Origin: Devosia sp.
Lineage (GTDB): Bacteria > Pseudomonadota > Alphaproteobacteria > Rhizobiales > Devosiaceae
Direction of reading: 5' to 3'
Length of the DNA: 64,000 nucleotides
NCBI RefSeq assembly: GCF_028290625.1
Contig: NZ_JAQGJM010000027.1
Location: 186,001-250,000, forward strand
Shown: positions 25,869 through 35,541 of the stretch, in pieces
How the letters are laid out: every line of letters begins with the position of its first letter
How positions within the stretch are numbered: the first letter of the stretch is position 1
Program-made: the position numbers and the translations under genes
The notes under the pieces: model-generated
Told to the model about the DNA's origin: nothing
Databases searched by the model: none
Seen by the model: only the letters and a program-made list of their open reading frames with translations

Positions 25869-25888
25869 GCCCGGTCGCAAGACCGGGC
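25869..25888 (-). terminator. Intercistronic hairpin between choX and choW
   Basis: A perfect 8-bp stem, GCCCGGTC (25869-25876) and GACCGGGC (25881-25888) with a four-base loop, lies 15 bases after the choX stop. No T-run follows on the minus strand, so it is more likely an mRNA-stabilising or attenuating stem that raises binding-protein levels over ChoW and ChoV than a full terminator. Confidence 0.6.
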
Positions 25889-25903
25889 CGATGATTGCTT
25901 GGC

Positions 25904-26830
25904 TTAGACGCCGAGGGCCGCTTTGACGGCCGCGACACCGTCGCCACCATCTACCGTCGTCACGCCATCGACCCAGCCCAGGACCACGTCGGAATTGGCC
26001 TTCATCCAGGTCATCGTGGCTTCGTCCGCTTCGACGCCGTCATCGAGAATCTTGCCCATGATCTCGTTTTCCATCGGCAGCGAGAACTTGAGGTTGGTCA
26101 GCAGCTTGCCGACATTGGGGCATTCAGCTGCATAGCCCTTGCGGGTCACGGTGTTGACCACGCCTTCGCCGCCGAAGAAGTCTTCGCCGCCGGGCAGGTA
26201 TTTCAGCGGGAACTTGGCATTCATCGGGTGGGGTTCCCAGCCCAGGAACACCACGTCCTTGTTGTCCTTCACGGCGCGATCGACTTCGGCGAGCATGCCC
26301 TGCTCGGAGCTTTCCACCACCTTGAAGCCGCCCAGATCGAACTTGTTGGCATCGACCAGACTGATCAAGTAGCCATTGCCTTCATTGCCGGGCTCGATGC
26401 CGTAGATGGTCTTGTCGAGCTGGTCGGCGAATTCGTGGATCTTGGAATAGTCGGTCAGGCCCTTGTCATAGGTATAGGCCGGCACGGCCAGGGTATAGAT
26501 GGTCCCGGTCAGGTTGGTCGCCACGTTCTCGATTTCGCCGCTGTCGAGATAGGGCTGGATCGCGCCGGACTGGGCCGGCATCCAGTTGCCGAGGAAAATA
26601 TCCACATCATCGCTGTCGAGCGACGCATAGGTCACCGGCACCGACAGCACCTTGACGTCGACTTTGTAGCCGAGCGCTTCCAGGATCTGCTTGGTGGTCG
26701 AAGTCGTGGTGGTGATGTCGGTCCAGCCGACATCGGAGAATTTCACCGTGCTGCACTCGGCGGCGTGCGCAACGCCCGCGAGCAGCGACAGCGCGATCGC
26801 GCTGGTCAGAGTAAGGCTGGTCTTTTTCAT
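25904..26830 (-). CDS. choX: Choline-binding periplasmic protein
   Basis: A 308-residue secreted binding protein with a Sec signal peptide (cleavage predicted after AHA, residue 23). The residues forming the choline pocket in Sinorhizobium ChoX are all present with a constant seven-residue offset: Trp36, Asp38, Trp83, Tyr112, Asn149 and Trp198 here correspond to Trp43, Asp45, Trp90, Tyr119, Asn156 and Trp205. Choline (and acetylcholine) binding is therefore well supported. ATG 26830 follows GGAGAG. The gene is divergent from betI, with a BetI-like palindrome between them. Confidence 0.93.
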   Translation of the reverse strand: MKKTSLTLTSAIALSLLAGVAHAAECSTVKFSDVGWTDITTTTSTTKQILEALGYKVDVKVLSVPVTYASLDSDDVDIFLGNWMPAQSGAIQPYLDSGEIENVATNLTGTIYTLAVPAYTYDKGLTDYSKIHEFADQLDKTIYGIEPGNEGNGYLISLVDANKFDLGGFKVVESSEQGMLAEVDRAVKDNKDVVFLGWEPHPMNAKFPLKYLPGGEDFFGGEGVVNTVTRKGYAAECPNVGKLLTNLKFSLPMENEIMGKILDDGVEADEATMTWMKANSDVVLGWVDGVTTVDGGDGVAAVKAALGV

Positions 26831-26874
26831 AGTCCGTCTCTCCTGATTGCGGGTTTTGGGCGAAAGTCTTTTTC

Positions 26875-26894
26875 TTGATTGACGGCTCAATCAA
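26875..26894. promoter_or_regulatory. BetI operator candidate between choX and betI
   Basis: A perfect palindrome TTGATTGA-CGGC-TCAATCAA at 26875-26894 lies 45 bases upstream of the choX ATG and 50 bases before betI. It closely resembles the TTGATTG/CAATCAA-type sites known for BetI in enterobacteria and Vibrio. A second, weaker inverted repeat TCACAA-N13-TTGTGA lies at 26906-26930. BetI should repress both directions until choline is present. Confidence 0.75.
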
Positions 26895-26943
26895 AAGCGA
26901 GACAATCACAAATGTAAACTCAAATTGTGAGCAGCCCACGTAA

Positions 26944-27537
26944 ATGCCGAAAATCGGTGCAGAGGCAGTCCGCCGAAAAGCGATGATCGAGGCGGCCATC
27001 GTCGAGATCGGCGAAGCCGGCAGCCTCGACGTCACGGTCAGCCAGATCGCGCGCCGCGCCGGCATGTCACCGGCCCTGGCCCACCACTATTTCGGCTCCA
27101 AGGACCAAATGTTCCTGGCTGCCATGCGCCACATCCTCAAGCTCTATGGCGAGAGCGTGCGGCACCGCACGATCGGCCTCCGCACGCCGGTCGAGCGCCT
27201 CCACGCCATCATCGATGCCAGTTTCGCACCCGACCAGTTCCAGCCCGAAGTCGTCGCCTCCTGGCTGACCTTCTACGTCCGCGCGCTCCAGTCGGAGGAA
27301 GCCAGCCGCCTGCTGCAGATTTACGCCAGGCGGCTGCATTCGAACCTTGTGTTCAACCTGCGCCAGATTTTCGACCCCGATACCGCGCAGTCTGTGGCGC
27401 AGGGCATGGCCGCCCTGATCGACGGTTTTTACATTCGCCACGCCCTGCAGGATTTCGCCCCGGCCCAGCCCGAGGTGCGCGCGCTGGTGATGGATTATCT
27501 AGAACTTTATCTCGCTAGGAACGCAAAGCATGGCTGA
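26944..27537 (+). CDS. betI: Transcriptional repressor of choline-to-betaine genes
   Basis: A 197-residue TetR-family repressor. The N-terminal HTH reads VTVSQIARRAGMSPALAHHYFGSKDQMFLAAMRHIL, almost diagnostic of BetI, and the C-terminal ligand domain keeps SWLTFYVRALQSEEASRLLQIYARRLHSNL. Its stop overlaps the betC start by eight bases. It is expected to bind the palindrome at 26875 and control both choXWV and betICBA in response to choline. Confidence 0.94.
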   Translation: MPKIGAEAVRRKAMIEAAIVEIGEAGSLDVTVSQIARRAGMSPALAHHYFGSKDQMFLAAMRHILKLYGESVRHRTIGLRTPVERLHAIIDASFAPDQFQPEVVASWLTFYVRALQSEEASRLLQIYARRLHSNLVFNLRQIFDPDTAQSVAQGMAALIDGFYIRHALQDFAPAQPEVRALVMDYLELYLARNAKHG

Positions 27538-29047
27538 GCGGCCCAATATCCTGATCGTCATGGTCGACCAGCTCAACGGCACGCTGTTTCCCGATGGCCC
27601 GGCCGAATGGCTGCATGCGCCCAATCTCAAGGCTTTGGCGGCCCGCTCGGCACGATTCGCCCACACCTATACCGGCTCGCCGTTGTGCGCGCCGGGCCGT
27701 GCCAGCTTCATGTCCGGGCAATTGCCGCATCGCACCCGCGTCTACGACAACGCCGCCGAGTTCACCTCGGATATCCCCACTTATGCCCATCACCTGCGCC
27801 GCGCCGGCTATGCCACGACGCTGTGCGGCAAGATGCATTTCGTCGGCCCCGACCAGATGCACGGCTTCGAGGAGCGCTTGACCACCGACATCTACCCCGC
27901 CGATTTCGGCTGGACGCCGGACTATACGCGGCCGGGCGAGCGCATCGACTGGTGGTACCACAACCTCGGCTCGGTGACCGGCGCAGGCGTGGCCGAGATC
28001 ACTAACCAGCTCGAATTCGACGACGAAGTCGCTTTCAACGCCGTCCGCAAGGTGCACGACCTCGGCCGCCGCCTCGACGCGCGTCCGTGGATGCTGACCG
28101 TCAGCTTCACCCACCCCCACGACCCCTATGTGGCGCGCCGGAAATACTGGGACCTCTACGAAGACTGCGAGCACCTGACGCCTGAAGTCGCGCCCATGGC
28201 GTATGAGGATCAGGACCCGCATTCCCGCCGCCTGCTCGACGCCAGCGATGCCCAATCCTCGCCACTGACCGACGATGACGTCGCCCGCTCCCGCCGCGCC
28301 TACTTCGCCAATATCTCCTACATCGACGACAAGATCGGCGAAGTCCTCGCCGCTCTCGATGGCACGCGCCAAGCCGAAAATACCATCATCCTGTTCGTCT
28401 CCGACCACGGCGACATGCTTGGCGAGCGCGGCCTGTGGTTCAAGATGAACTTCTTCGAAGGCTCATCCCGCGTGCCGCTGATGATCGCGGCGCCGCAGCT
28501 GCCGCCCGGCCGCATCGACGTACCGGTGAGCACCATGGACGTCACGCCCACGCTCTGCGACCTCGCCGGCATCGCCATGGGCCCGGTGCTGGCCTGGACC
28601 GATGGCGAATCGCTGGTGCCCCTCGCCAATGGCGCCGCGCGCTTCTCGCCCGTCCGCATGGAATACGCCGCCGAAGGCTCCATCGCCCCGATGGTGGCCC
28701 TGCGGCTGGAGCAGTGGAAATACATCCACTGCGAAGTCGATCCGCCGCAGCTGTTCGATATCGCCGCCGATCCGCACGAGTTGAACAACCTTGCCGCCGA
28801 CCCGACGCATGCCACCACGGCCGCGTGGTTCGCCGTGCAGGTCGCCGAGATCTGGGCGCTGGCAGCTTATGACGCCGATGTCCGCGCCAGCCAGGCCCGC
28901 CGCCACCTCGTCTACGAAGCCCTCCGCAACGGCGACTATTACCCCTGGGATTTCCAGCCGCTGCAAAAGGCATCCGAGCGCTATATGCGCAACCACATGG
29001 ACCTCAACGTCCTCGAAACCTCCAAGCGCTACCCGAGGGGCGAATAA
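27530..29047 (+). CDS. betC: Choline-sulfatase
   Basis: A 505-residue type I sulfatase converting choline-O-sulfate to choline and sulfate in the cytoplasm. The sulfatase motif is [13 protein letters not shown], in which Cys53 would be oxidised to formylglycine. Metal-binding residues are visible in [15 protein letters not shown] at the N-terminus and [30 protein letters not shown]. The C-terminal choline-sulfatase extension ending [19 protein letters not shown] is present. betI-betC-betB-betA is the order known from Sinorhizobium, and overlaps on both sides show tight coupling. Confidence 0.94.
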   Translation: MAERPNILIVMVDQLNGTLFPDGPAEWLHAPNLKALAARSARFAHTYTGSPLCAPGRASFMSGQLPHRTRVYDNAAEFTSDIPTYAHHLRRAGYATTLCGKMHFVGPDQMHGFEERLTTDIYPADFGWTPDYTRPGERIDWWYHNLGSVTGAGVAEITNQLEFDDEVAFNAVRKVHDLGRRLDARPWMLTVSFTHPHDPYVARRKYWDLYEDCEHLTPEVAPMAYEDQDPHSRRLLDASDAQSSPLTDDDVARSRRAYFANISYIDDKIGEVLAALDGTRQAENTIILFVSDHGDMLGERGLWFKMNFFEGSSRVPLMIAAPQLPPGRIDVPVSTMDVTPTLCDLAGIAMGPVLAWTDGESLVPLANGAARFSPVRMEYAAEGSIAPMVALRLEQWKYIHCEVDPPQLFDIAADPHELNNLAADPTHATTAAWFAVQVAEIWALAAYDADVRASQARRHLVYEALRNGDYYPWDFQPLQKASERYMRNHMDLNVLETSKRYPRGE

Positions 29048-30507
29048 TGCGCGATGTCCAACCCGCCGGCAGCCATTTTGTCGATGGCCACTATATCGAT
29101 GATCCCGCCGGCCGCCTGATCGAATGCATCTATCCGGCCACCGGCGAAGTCGTCGCGCGGCTGCATTCGGCCACCCCCGCTATCATCGAACTGGCACTCG
29201 CCTCCGCAGTCCGCGCCCAAAAGGAATGGGCCGCCCTCCGCCCCGTCGTGCGCGGCCGCGTCCTCCGCAAAGCCGCCGATATCCTGCGCGAGCGCAACCA
29301 GGAACTCTCCGAGCTCGAAACCATCGACACTGGCAAGCCCATCCAGGAAACCCTGGTGGCCGACGCGGCCTCGGGCGCCGATGCGCTCGAATATTTCGGC
29401 GGCCTGATTGCTTCCGACACCGGCGAAACCATCCCCCTGGGCGGCGATTTCGTCTACACGATCCGGGAAGCGCTCGGCGTCTGCGTCGGCATCGGCGCCT
29501 GGAACTACCCCACCCAGATCGCCTGCTGGAAAGCCGCTCCGGCGCTCGCCTGCGGCAATGCCATGATCTTCAAGCCCTCGGAAACTACGCCTCTCGGCGC
29601 GCTCAAGCTGGCCGAGATCCTGATCCTCGCTGGCGCCCCCGCGGGCCTGCTCAACGTCGTGCAAGGCTATAGCGACGTCGGCGGCGCACTTGTCACCGAT
29701 CCGCGCGTGGCCAAGGTCTCCCTCACCGGCTCCATCGGCACCGGCCGCAAAGTCTATGCCGCCGCCGCCGACGGGATGCGCCACGTCACCATGGAACTGG
29801 GCGGCAAATCGCCCCTGATCATCTTCGAGGACGCCGACATCGACTCGGCCGTCAGCGCCGCCATCAACGCCAATTTCTACTCAAGCGGCCAGGTTTGCTC
29901 CAACGGCACCCGCGTCTTCGTCCACGATGCCGTCCGCCCCACCTTCCTCGCCAGGCTGGTCAAGCGAACCGCCAATGCCATCATCGGCGACCCGCTCGAC
30001 GAGGCCACCCAAGTCGGCCCGCTGGTCTCCGAAGCCCAACGCAACAAGGTTCTGGGTTACATCGAAACCGGCAAGACCGAAGGCGCCAAACTCCTGATCG
30101 GCGGCCGCGTCCCACCGAGCCAAAACTCAGGCTTCTACATCGAGCCCACCATCTTCGCCGACGTTACCGACGACATGACCATCGCCCGCGAGGAAATCTT
30201 CGGCCCGGTTATGTCCGTCCTCGGCTTCACTGAGGAAACCGACGTCATCACCCGCGCCAACGCCACCCAGTTCGGCCTTGCCGCCGGCGTCTTCACCGCC
30301 GACATGGCCCGCGCCCATCGCGTCATCGCAAAACTCGAAGCCGGCACCTGCTGGATCAATACCTACAATATCACCCCGGTCGAAGCCCCCTTCGGCGGCG
30401 TCAAGCTCTCCGGCGTTGGCCGCGAGAATTCCCGCGCCGCGCTGGATCACTATAGCCAGATCAAATCGGTCTATGTCGCCATGAGCCCCGTCGCGGCCGC
30501 CTACTAG
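29047..30507 (+). CDS. betB: Betaine aldehyde dehydrogenase
   Basis: A 486-residue NAD-dependent aldehyde dehydrogenase oxidising betaine aldehyde to glycine betaine. Catalytic Cys284 lies in [17 protein letters not shown], the general base glutamate in [18 protein letters not shown], and the cofactor region in [13 protein letters not shown]. The C-terminal [23 protein letters not shown] is typical of BetB. The ATG shares one base with the betC stop codon. Confidence 0.95.
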   Translation: MRDVQPAGSHFVDGHYIDDPAGRLIECIYPATGEVVARLHSATPAIIELALASAVRAQKEWAALRPVVRGRVLRKAADILRERNQELSELETIDTGKPIQETLVADAASGADALEYFGGLIASDTGETIPLGGDFVYTIREALGVCVGIGAWNYPTQIACWKAAPALACGNAMIFKPSETTPLGALKLAEILILAGAPAGLLNVVQGYSDVGGALVTDPRVAKVSLTGSIGTGRKVYAAAADGMRHVTMELGGKSPLIIFEDADIDSAVSAAINANFYSSGQVCSNGTRVFVHDAVRPTFLARLVKRTANAIIGDPLDEATQVGPLVSEAQRNKVLGYIETGKTEGAKLLIGGRVPPSQNSGFYIEPTIFADVTDDMTIAREEIFGPVMSVLGFTEETDVITRANATQFGLAAGVFTADMARAHRVIAKLEAGTCWINTYNITPVEAPFGGVKLSGVGRENSRAALDHYSQIKSVYVAMSPVAAAY

Positions 30508-30517
30508 GAGCCTGCCC

Positions 30518-32179
30518 ATGGAAGCCGACTTCGTCATCATCGGTTCGGGCTCGGCCGGCGCCGCCATGGCTTCGCGCCTCAGCGAGGACGGCAAGCATTC
30601 CGTCATCGTGCTCGAATTCGGCGGCACCGATGCCGGCCCGTTGATCCAGATGCCGGCCGCGCTCAGCTACCCGATGAACATGCCGCGCTACGATTGGGGC
30701 TTCGTGTCCGAACCCGAGCCGCATCTCGGCGGGCGCACCCTGGCCGTGCCGCGCGGCAAGGTCATCGGCGGCTCGTCCTCGATCAACGGCATGGTCTATG
30801 TCCGCGGCCATGCCGGCGACTACGATCATTGGGCCGAAAGCGGCGCCACCGGCTGGGGCTATGCCGATGTCGTCCCCTATTTCAAGCGCATGGAAAACTG
30901 GCATCCCGGCCCCCATGGCGGCGATCCCGATCGGCGTGGCAAGTCCGGCCCGCTGCACGTCACCCGCGGCAAGCGCGACAATCCGCTATTTCAGACCTTC
31001 GTCACCGCCGGCAAGCAGGCCGGATTCGAGCTCACTGACGATTACAATGGCGAGCAGCAGGAAGGCTTCGGTCCGATGGAACAAACGGTCTGGCAAGGCC
31101 GCCGCTGGTCTGCCGCCAATGCCTATCTCAAGCCCGCCCGCAGCCGGCAGAACCTCACCATAGTCCGCTGCTTCGCCCGCAAGATCGTTATCGAAAACGG
31201 CCGCGCCACCGGCGTTGAGATCGACCGCAATGGTGTGGTCGAAGTCGTGCAAGCGCGAAAAGAGGTCATCGTCGCCGCTTCTTCGATCAATTCACCCAAA
31301 CTTCTCCTGCTCTCCGGCATCGGCCCTGCTGCCCAACTGTCCGAACACGGCATTCCGCTGGTCGCCGATCGTCCCGGCGTCGGCGCCAACCTGCAAGACC
31401 ATATGGAGCTCTATATCCAGCAGGCCTCCATCCAGCCGATCACGCTCTACAAATACTGGAACCTGTTAGGCAAGGCGCTGATCGGGGCGCAATGGCTATT
31501 GTTCAAGAACGGCCTCGGCGCCTCCAACCAGTTCGAAAGCGCGGCCTTCATCCGCTCCAAAGCCGGGGTCAAATACCCCGATATCCAGTTCCATTTCATC
31601 CCCATCGCCATCCGCTATGACGGGCAAGCGGCGGCCGAGGGCCATGGCTTCCAGGCCCATGTTGGCCCCATGCGCTCGGCGTCGCGCGGTGCCGTCACCC
31701 TGCGCTCGGCCGACCCCAAGATCGCCCCGCGCATCCAGTTCAACTACATGAGCGACCCCAAGGACTGGGCCGACTTCCGCCACTGCATCCACATCACCCG
31801 CGAAATCTTCGGCCAAAAGGCCTTCGATCCCTATCGCGGCAAGGAAATCCTGCCGGGCGACAAATACCAAACCGACGACGAACTCGACGACCACATCCGC
31901 CGTCACGCCGAAAGCGCCTACCACCCCTGCGGCACCTGTCGCATGGGCCGCGCTGACGATCCGATGGCCGTGGTCGACCCGGAATGCCGCGTCATCGGCG
32001 TCGAGGGCCTCCGCGTCGCCGATAGCTCGATCTTCCCGCGCATCACCAATGGCAACCTCAACGGCCCCTCCATCATGGTCGGCGAGAAAGCCTCCGACCA
32101 CATCCTCGGCAAAACCCCGCTGCCGCCCAGCAATGACGTGCCCTGGATTAATCCCCGCTGGCAGACCTCGGACCGCTAG
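30518..32179 (+). CDS. betA: Choline dehydrogenase
   Basis: A 553-residue GMC flavoprotein oxidising choline to betaine aldehyde. The FAD motif [20 protein letters not shown] begins at residue 4; the GMC signatures [19 protein letters not shown] and [17 protein letters not shown] are intact; the C-terminal active site is [15 protein letters not shown] and [19 protein letters not shown]. It follows betB by 10 bases and ends the operon. Membrane association and ubiquinone as acceptor are family knowledge, not visible in sequence. Confidence 0.95.
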   Translation: MEADFVIIGSGSAGAAMASRLSEDGKHSVIVLEFGGTDAGPLIQMPAALSYPMNMPRYDWGFVSEPEPHLGGRTLAVPRGKVIGGSSSINGMVYVRGHAGDYDHWAESGATGWGYADVVPYFKRMENWHPGPHGGDPDRRGKSGPLHVTRGKRDNPLFQTFVTAGKQAGFELTDDYNGEQQEGFGPMEQTVWQGRRWSAANAYLKPARSRQNLTIVRCFARKIVIENGRATGVEIDRNGVVEVVQARKEVIVAASSINSPKLLLLSGIGPAAQLSEHGIPLVADRPGVGANLQDHMELYIQQASIQPITLYKYWNLLGKALIGAQWLLFKNGLGASNQFESAAFIRSKAGVKYPDIQFHFIPIAIRYDGQAAAEGHGFQAHVGPMRSASRGAVTLRSADPKIAPRIQFNYMSDPKDWADFRHCIHITREIFGQKAFDPYRGKEILPGDKYQTDDELDDHIRRHAESAYHPCGTCRMGRADDPMAVVDPECRVIGVEGLRVADSSIFPRITNGNLNGPSIMVGEKASDHILGKTPLPPSNDVPWINPRWQTSDR

Positions 32180-32322
32180 GATCGCCAACCGGCCATGCCT
32201 GTCCCGAAACAGCGCTCGGATGCGACGACACTATATTCTGGTGCCGCCTGCTGCTCCGATCGCATAGGCCCATGCCTTTGGTGGCGATAGCTTGGGGCCT
32301 TGATGGGGTCCAATCGCCAACG

Positions 32323-32580
32323 TTACGCGCGCGGCTCGTCGCTGGGCCGATCTCGCCGAGAAAACGCTGCGACGTTCGCCGCCTTTCGGGACTGCTGCAC
32401 TATATAACCGGCGAGTAGGGATTGGACGGTGAGTTCAGGCGCCACCGAATAGATGACAGGAAGGCGCTTAATACTGCCCCCTATGTTGGCATGAATAATG
32501 CCGTCCTCGACGAAATATGTCGCCTGATGCCTCTTGCCGGCCTGCTCGATTTCGACAGCTCGAATTGTGGTATGTTCCAT
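32323..32580 (-). CDS. Hypothetical protein, 85 residues
   Basis: A small soluble protein with a strong GGAGG site 12 bases before ATG 32580. The middle, YFVEDGIIHANIGG, followed by a leucine-rich segment and VQQSRKAANVAAFSRRDR, looks like a conserved fold and resembles short hypothetical proteins I associate with Hyphomicrobiales, without an assigned function. No signal peptide or membrane segment. It is the last gene on the minus strand before the convergent betA; the 143 bases between them show nothing clear. Confidence 0.6.
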   Translation of the reverse strand: MEHTTIRAVEIEQAGKRHQATYFVEDGIIHANIGGSIKRLPVIYSVAPELTVQSLLAGYIVQQSRKAANVAAFSRRDRPSDEPRA

Positions 32581-32657
32581 TTTTTGCTTGGTCCTCCCGG
32601 GGGGATCATGCTCTCGATGTGCCGAGATTCAAGCGAGTGCTGCTGACATATCATGGC

Positions 32658-32912
32658 TCAATTCCTGCGGCCGTCATCGCGACCCAGTTGAGCATGCTGT
32701 CTGCCTTCCTCGATGATACCGAGGATTGCATCGCAGGTCATGCCGCGCGCCGGCCTGCCGATCAATTCGAACACCTGCTGACAATCACAAGCGATAGCGA
32801 CCTGCCTGAGGTTGTGGTCGAGGGGCCCCAGCGCGACGATATCGTTCGTACACAGGTCCACTCGCCGGCACGGCCGGCAATGATCGATTTGCCAGCCATG
32901 AAGGTTTAACAC
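32658..32912 (-). CDS. Hypothetical protein with CxxC and CxC motifs
   Basis: An 84-codon frame starting at a GTG with no clear ribosome site. It carries HCRPCRRVDLC near the start and IACDCQQ mid-protein, a spacing reminiscent of small zinc-ribbon proteins, followed by GMTCDAILGII. It lies just upstream of the 85-residue gene and 15 bases after the kinase gene stop on the same strand. The translation start and even its reality are uncertain; an opposite-strand frame here (32517-32909) looks less protein-like. Confidence 0.4.
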   Translation of the reverse strand: MLNLHGWQIDHCRPCRRVDLCTNDIVALGPLDHNLRQVAIACDCQQVFELIGRPARGMTCDAILGIIEEGRQHAQLGRDDGRRN

Positions 32913-32927
32913 CGATTGCGAGCCAAC

Positions 32928-34262
32928 CTAGCTTGCTGCCTGGTGGGCGGGGAGCGTCAGTATGGCCTCGAACCCGTCCGTCGCGCCAGTTGCGGGAGAG
33001 TGGAGGGCGAGGCCGCCACCTGTCTGCTCCATGATGGAGTCGACGATGGACAGGCCGAGGCCCGTTCCGCTTGCCGATGTGGCGCCACGCACGAAGCGCT
33101 CACCGATCCGGGCCAGGACATCGGCCGGAACAATTGGCCCGGCATTGACGACGCTTATCGTGCGGTCCGGCCGCGCCGTAACCTCGACGGGACCATCGAG
33201 GGCGCCATGGATCAGGGCGTTTTGAATGAGGTTGCGAACCGCGATGGCGAAGGCGTCCATATTGATCGCACCGACCAGGGCGGTTCCCTCCTCGACGCTC
33301 AAATGCACTCGGGCTCCTGCTATCGCCTGGAAGTCGCGCACCACAAGCCGGAGCACCGGCAGCAGATCGATGTCGACATCGGATTGGGCGAAGCCTGCAT
33401 CCAATCGCGAGAGTTGCAGGAGCATTTCGGCAAGATGGGCCAAATGCCGCAACGCCTGTTCGATCTCCTTGAGGCGCTGGCTGCCGGGGCGGTCTGCGAG
33501 TTCGATCGCCAATTGCTGCGTCTGGGCCAGTGCGCCGGCGATCGGGGTGCGCAACTCGTGGGCACTGCTGGCGGCGAAGGAGCGCTCAGCGTTCATGGCG
33601 GCGCGCAGGCGCGTCAGCAGGCTGGCCACGGCTTCGGCAATCGGCGCGAGCTCCGTCGGGTGCCCTTCCGAGATCAGCGGCGACAGGTTCCGGCTATCCC
33701 GCGAGGCTATGTCCCGCCGCAACCGCTCGAGCGGACGCATGGCAAGGCGAATGGCGAACCAGATGCCCAGCGCGATCAGGGGAATGAGCGCCAGCAGCGG
33801 CCAGGTGAGCGCCGCCAGGCTCCTGCCCAGCGCCGCCCGACGATGATCGGTGCGCTCGATGACGACGATGCCATAGCCGAAACGATGGTCGGTTATGGAA
33901 AACAGGCGCTCGCCCTCGATCTCCGAGAAGCCGTCGCCGGCAGGGATCGATGTGACGTCATCGGCTAGACCGGCAGACCGCACGACGATTGCCCCCGTCC
34001 GATCCCGCACATAGTAGCTGAAGTCCCCCTGGTCTTCGGCTAGTCCCGCGATCTCGAGATCATTGCCCTCGCGGGGTTCGCGCAGGCCGTGGGTAACCAG
34101 CGGCAACAGGCGAAACGCGCTTTGCCTGAGGGTTTCGTCAAAGGCGGCATCGAGCTGGCGCTGCATCACGGTGCCGGCGATCGAGGCGGCGCCGATCCAC
34201 AACAGGGCCGTGCCCGCCGTGAGGCCAATGGCAAGACGCAGGGCAATCGAGTGTGGCGCCAC
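32928..34262 (-). CDS. Sensor histidine kinase (QseC/TctE-like)
   Basis: A 444-residue membrane kinase: N-terminal transmembrane segment (IALRLAIGLTAGTALLWIGAASIAG), a periplasmic region of about 130 residues, a second segment (LAALTWPLLALIPLIALGIWFAI), HAMP-like linker, H-box SSAHELRTPIAGALAQ, N-box RNLIQNALIHG and G-box ATSASGTGLGLSIVDSIM. The likely start is GTG 34262, two bases after the response-regulator stop, so the pair is co-translated. The system is divergent from the DUF2271-flavoprotein-ApbE genes, which it probably controls. The periplasmic signal is unknown. Confidence 0.87.
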   Translation of the reverse strand: MAPHSIALRLAIGLTAGTALLWIGAASIAGTVMQRQLDAAFDETLRQSAFRLLPLVTHGLREPREGNDLEIAGLAEDQGDFSYYVRDRTGAIVVRSAGLADDVTSIPAGDGFSEIEGERLFSITDHRFGYGIVVIERTDHRRAALGRSLAALTWPLLALIPLIALGIWFAIRLAMRPLERLRRDIASRDSRNLSPLISEGHPTELAPIAEAVASLLTRLRAAMNAERSFAASSAHELRTPIAGALAQTQQLAIELADRPGSQRLKEIEQALRHLAHLAEMLLQLSRLDAGFAQSDVDIDLLPVLRLVVRDFQAIAGARVHLSVEEGTALVGAINMDAFAIAVRNLIQNALIHGALDGPVEVTARPDRTISVVNAGPIVPADVLARIGERFVRGATSASGTGLGLSIVDSIMEQTGGGLALHSPATGATDGFEAILTLPAHQAAS

Positions 34263-34264
34263 GA

Positions 34265-34921
34265 TCAGGCCTCGACCTGATAGCCGAGGCCACGCGCGGT
34301 GCTGACAAAGTCGCGCCCGAGTTTCTTGCGCAGCCGGCTGATATAGACTTCCACCGCATTGCTCTCGATCTCGGCGCCGAAGGCATAGAGCGAATCCTCG
34401 ATTTCGCCCTTGGTCACAATGGCGCCGCGATGGCGGACCAGCCGCTCGAGCACCGCCCACTCGCGTCCTGTCAGCGTGGCGGGCTTGTCGCCGACGATGA
34501 CGATCTTGCGGCCAAGATCGATCGAAACCGGACCGATACTGATCGCGGGGGACGGATTGCCCGCATAACGCCGGGCGACAGCGGAGACGCGCGCGCTCAT
34601 TTCGCTCAGATCGAAGGGTTTGACGAGGTAGTCATCGGCGCCCGAATTGAGCCCTTCGATGCGCACAGCGATCTGATCCTGGGCGGTGGTGATGATCACC
34701 GGCACCCGATTAAGCGCCGCCCGCAATTCGCGCAACAGATCGAGGCCGCGCCCGTCGGGCAGGTTGAGGTCGAGCAGAACCAATTCGTAGGCAACGTTGG
34801 CCAGGGCCAGCTTGGCCTCATCGATGCGTTTCATCCAGTCGACGCCGTGACCGCTGGCGGCGATATGGTCGCGGATGGCGCCACCCAGCACGTAGTCGTC
34901 TTCGATCAGCAATACGCGCAC
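34265..34921 (-). CDS. OmpR-family response regulator
   Basis: A 218-residue regulator starting at GTG 34921 (AGGTGGA upstream). The receiver domain has acidic residues in LLIEDDYVLGG, the phospho-acceptor Asp51 in LVLLDLNLPDG, and the conserved Lys in DYLVKPFDL. The C-terminal winged helix includes LTGREWAVLERLVRHRGAIVTKGEIEDSL and NAVEVYISRLRKKLG. A 22-codon upstream extension in frame is not family-like. The best match in layout is QseB/TctD-type systems next to redox or metal genes. Confidence 0.9.
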   Translation of the reverse strand: MRVLLIEDDYVLGGAIRDHIAASGHGVDWMKRIDEAKLALANVAYELVLLDLNLPDGRGLDLLRELRAALNRVPVIITTAQDQIAVRIEGLNSGADDYLVKPFDLSEMSARVSAVARRYAGNPSPAISIGPVSIDLGRKIVIVGDKPATLTGREWAVLERLVRHRGAIVTKGEIEDSLYAFGAEIESNAVEVYISRLRKKLGRDFVSTARGLGYQVEA

Positions 34922-34965
34922 GGTCCACCTCTGCGCCGGGTTTAGCACCGTAACCTGACACCAGG

Positions 34966-34992
34966 CTGAAGAGATTTCTGGCCCCACTTCAG
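34966..34992. promoter_or_regulatory. CTGAAG/CTTCAG inverted repeat in the two-component/DUF2271 gap
   Basis: CTGAAG (34966-34971) and CTTCAG (34987-34992) form an inverted repeat with a 15-base spacer in the 131-base divergent gap. It is a reasonable operator for the adjacent response regulator, but short repeats of this type are common, so support is weak. Confidence 0.3.
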
Positions 34993-35052
34993 GGTGGCGT
35001 CAGCTTCCCATGACACTTCTGCCGTCCTCGATATCACCTTTGAGGAACTGTC

Positions 35053-35523
35053 ATGAAAAAGCTCGTCGCCATTCTGATGCTGGCCACGGCGATCGTCGCT
35101 CCCGAAACCGCCTTTGCCAAGGACCTTTCCATCACCGCGCAGATGGGACCTTACAGCGGGCGGCCCGCTTATCTCGCCATCTATGTCACCAAGCCGGATG
35201 GCTCCTATGATTCGACCCTTTGGATCGCAGGGCAAAAGACCCGGTTTTACCAGGACCTGCGCAACTGGTTCCGGGGAATCGCCGCCAGCGGCGAAACGAT
35301 CGACGGCATCACCGGGGCCAGTGTGGGCAGCGGACAAACTCTCAGCGTAAACGTCACCCTCGCCGATGCGCTTATTGATGCGGGCTACCAGTTGCACGTC
35401 GACAGCGCCGTGGAAGACGGCGGCTATTATCCCAACGACGTCGTCCTGCCCTTATCGACCGCCAGTTCGGGCAAGCCGGTTTCCGGCTCCGGCTACGTTC
35501 AGTCGCTCACCGTGACCATGTGA
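35053..35523 (+). CDS. DUF2271 periplasmic protein with ApbE flavinylation motif
   Basis: A 156-residue exported protein: Sec signal peptide with predicted cleavage after FAFA-like ETAFA (residue 22), then a single DUF2271 domain (SITAQMGPYSGRPAYLAIYVTKPDG, WIAGQKTRFYQDLRNWF). The segment IDGITGAS at residues 83-90 matches the ApbE target pattern D-G-x-(S/T)-G-A-(T/S), with Ser90 as the presumed FMN acceptor rather than the usual Thr. The next two genes encode a membrane flavoreductase and ApbE, so this is probably the periplasmic flavin-carrying end of an electron route. DUF2271 itself has no assigned biochemical function that I know of. Confidence 0.85.
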   Translation: MKKLVAILMLATAIVAPETAFAKDLSITAQMGPYSGRPAYLAIYVTKPDGSYDSTLWIAGQKTRFYQDLRNWFRGIAASGETIDGITGASVGSGQTLSVNVTLADALIDAGYQLHVDSAVEDGGYYPNDVVLPLSTASSGKPVSGSGYVQSLTVTM

Positions 35524-35541
35524 CTTGCAGAGGTCCCGATC

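Noticed and set aside
32517-32909. A 130-codon rightward frame opposite the CxxC hypothetical gene
   Set aside because: No ribosome site, no domain, and it crosses the strong ribosome site and start of the 85-residue leftward gene.
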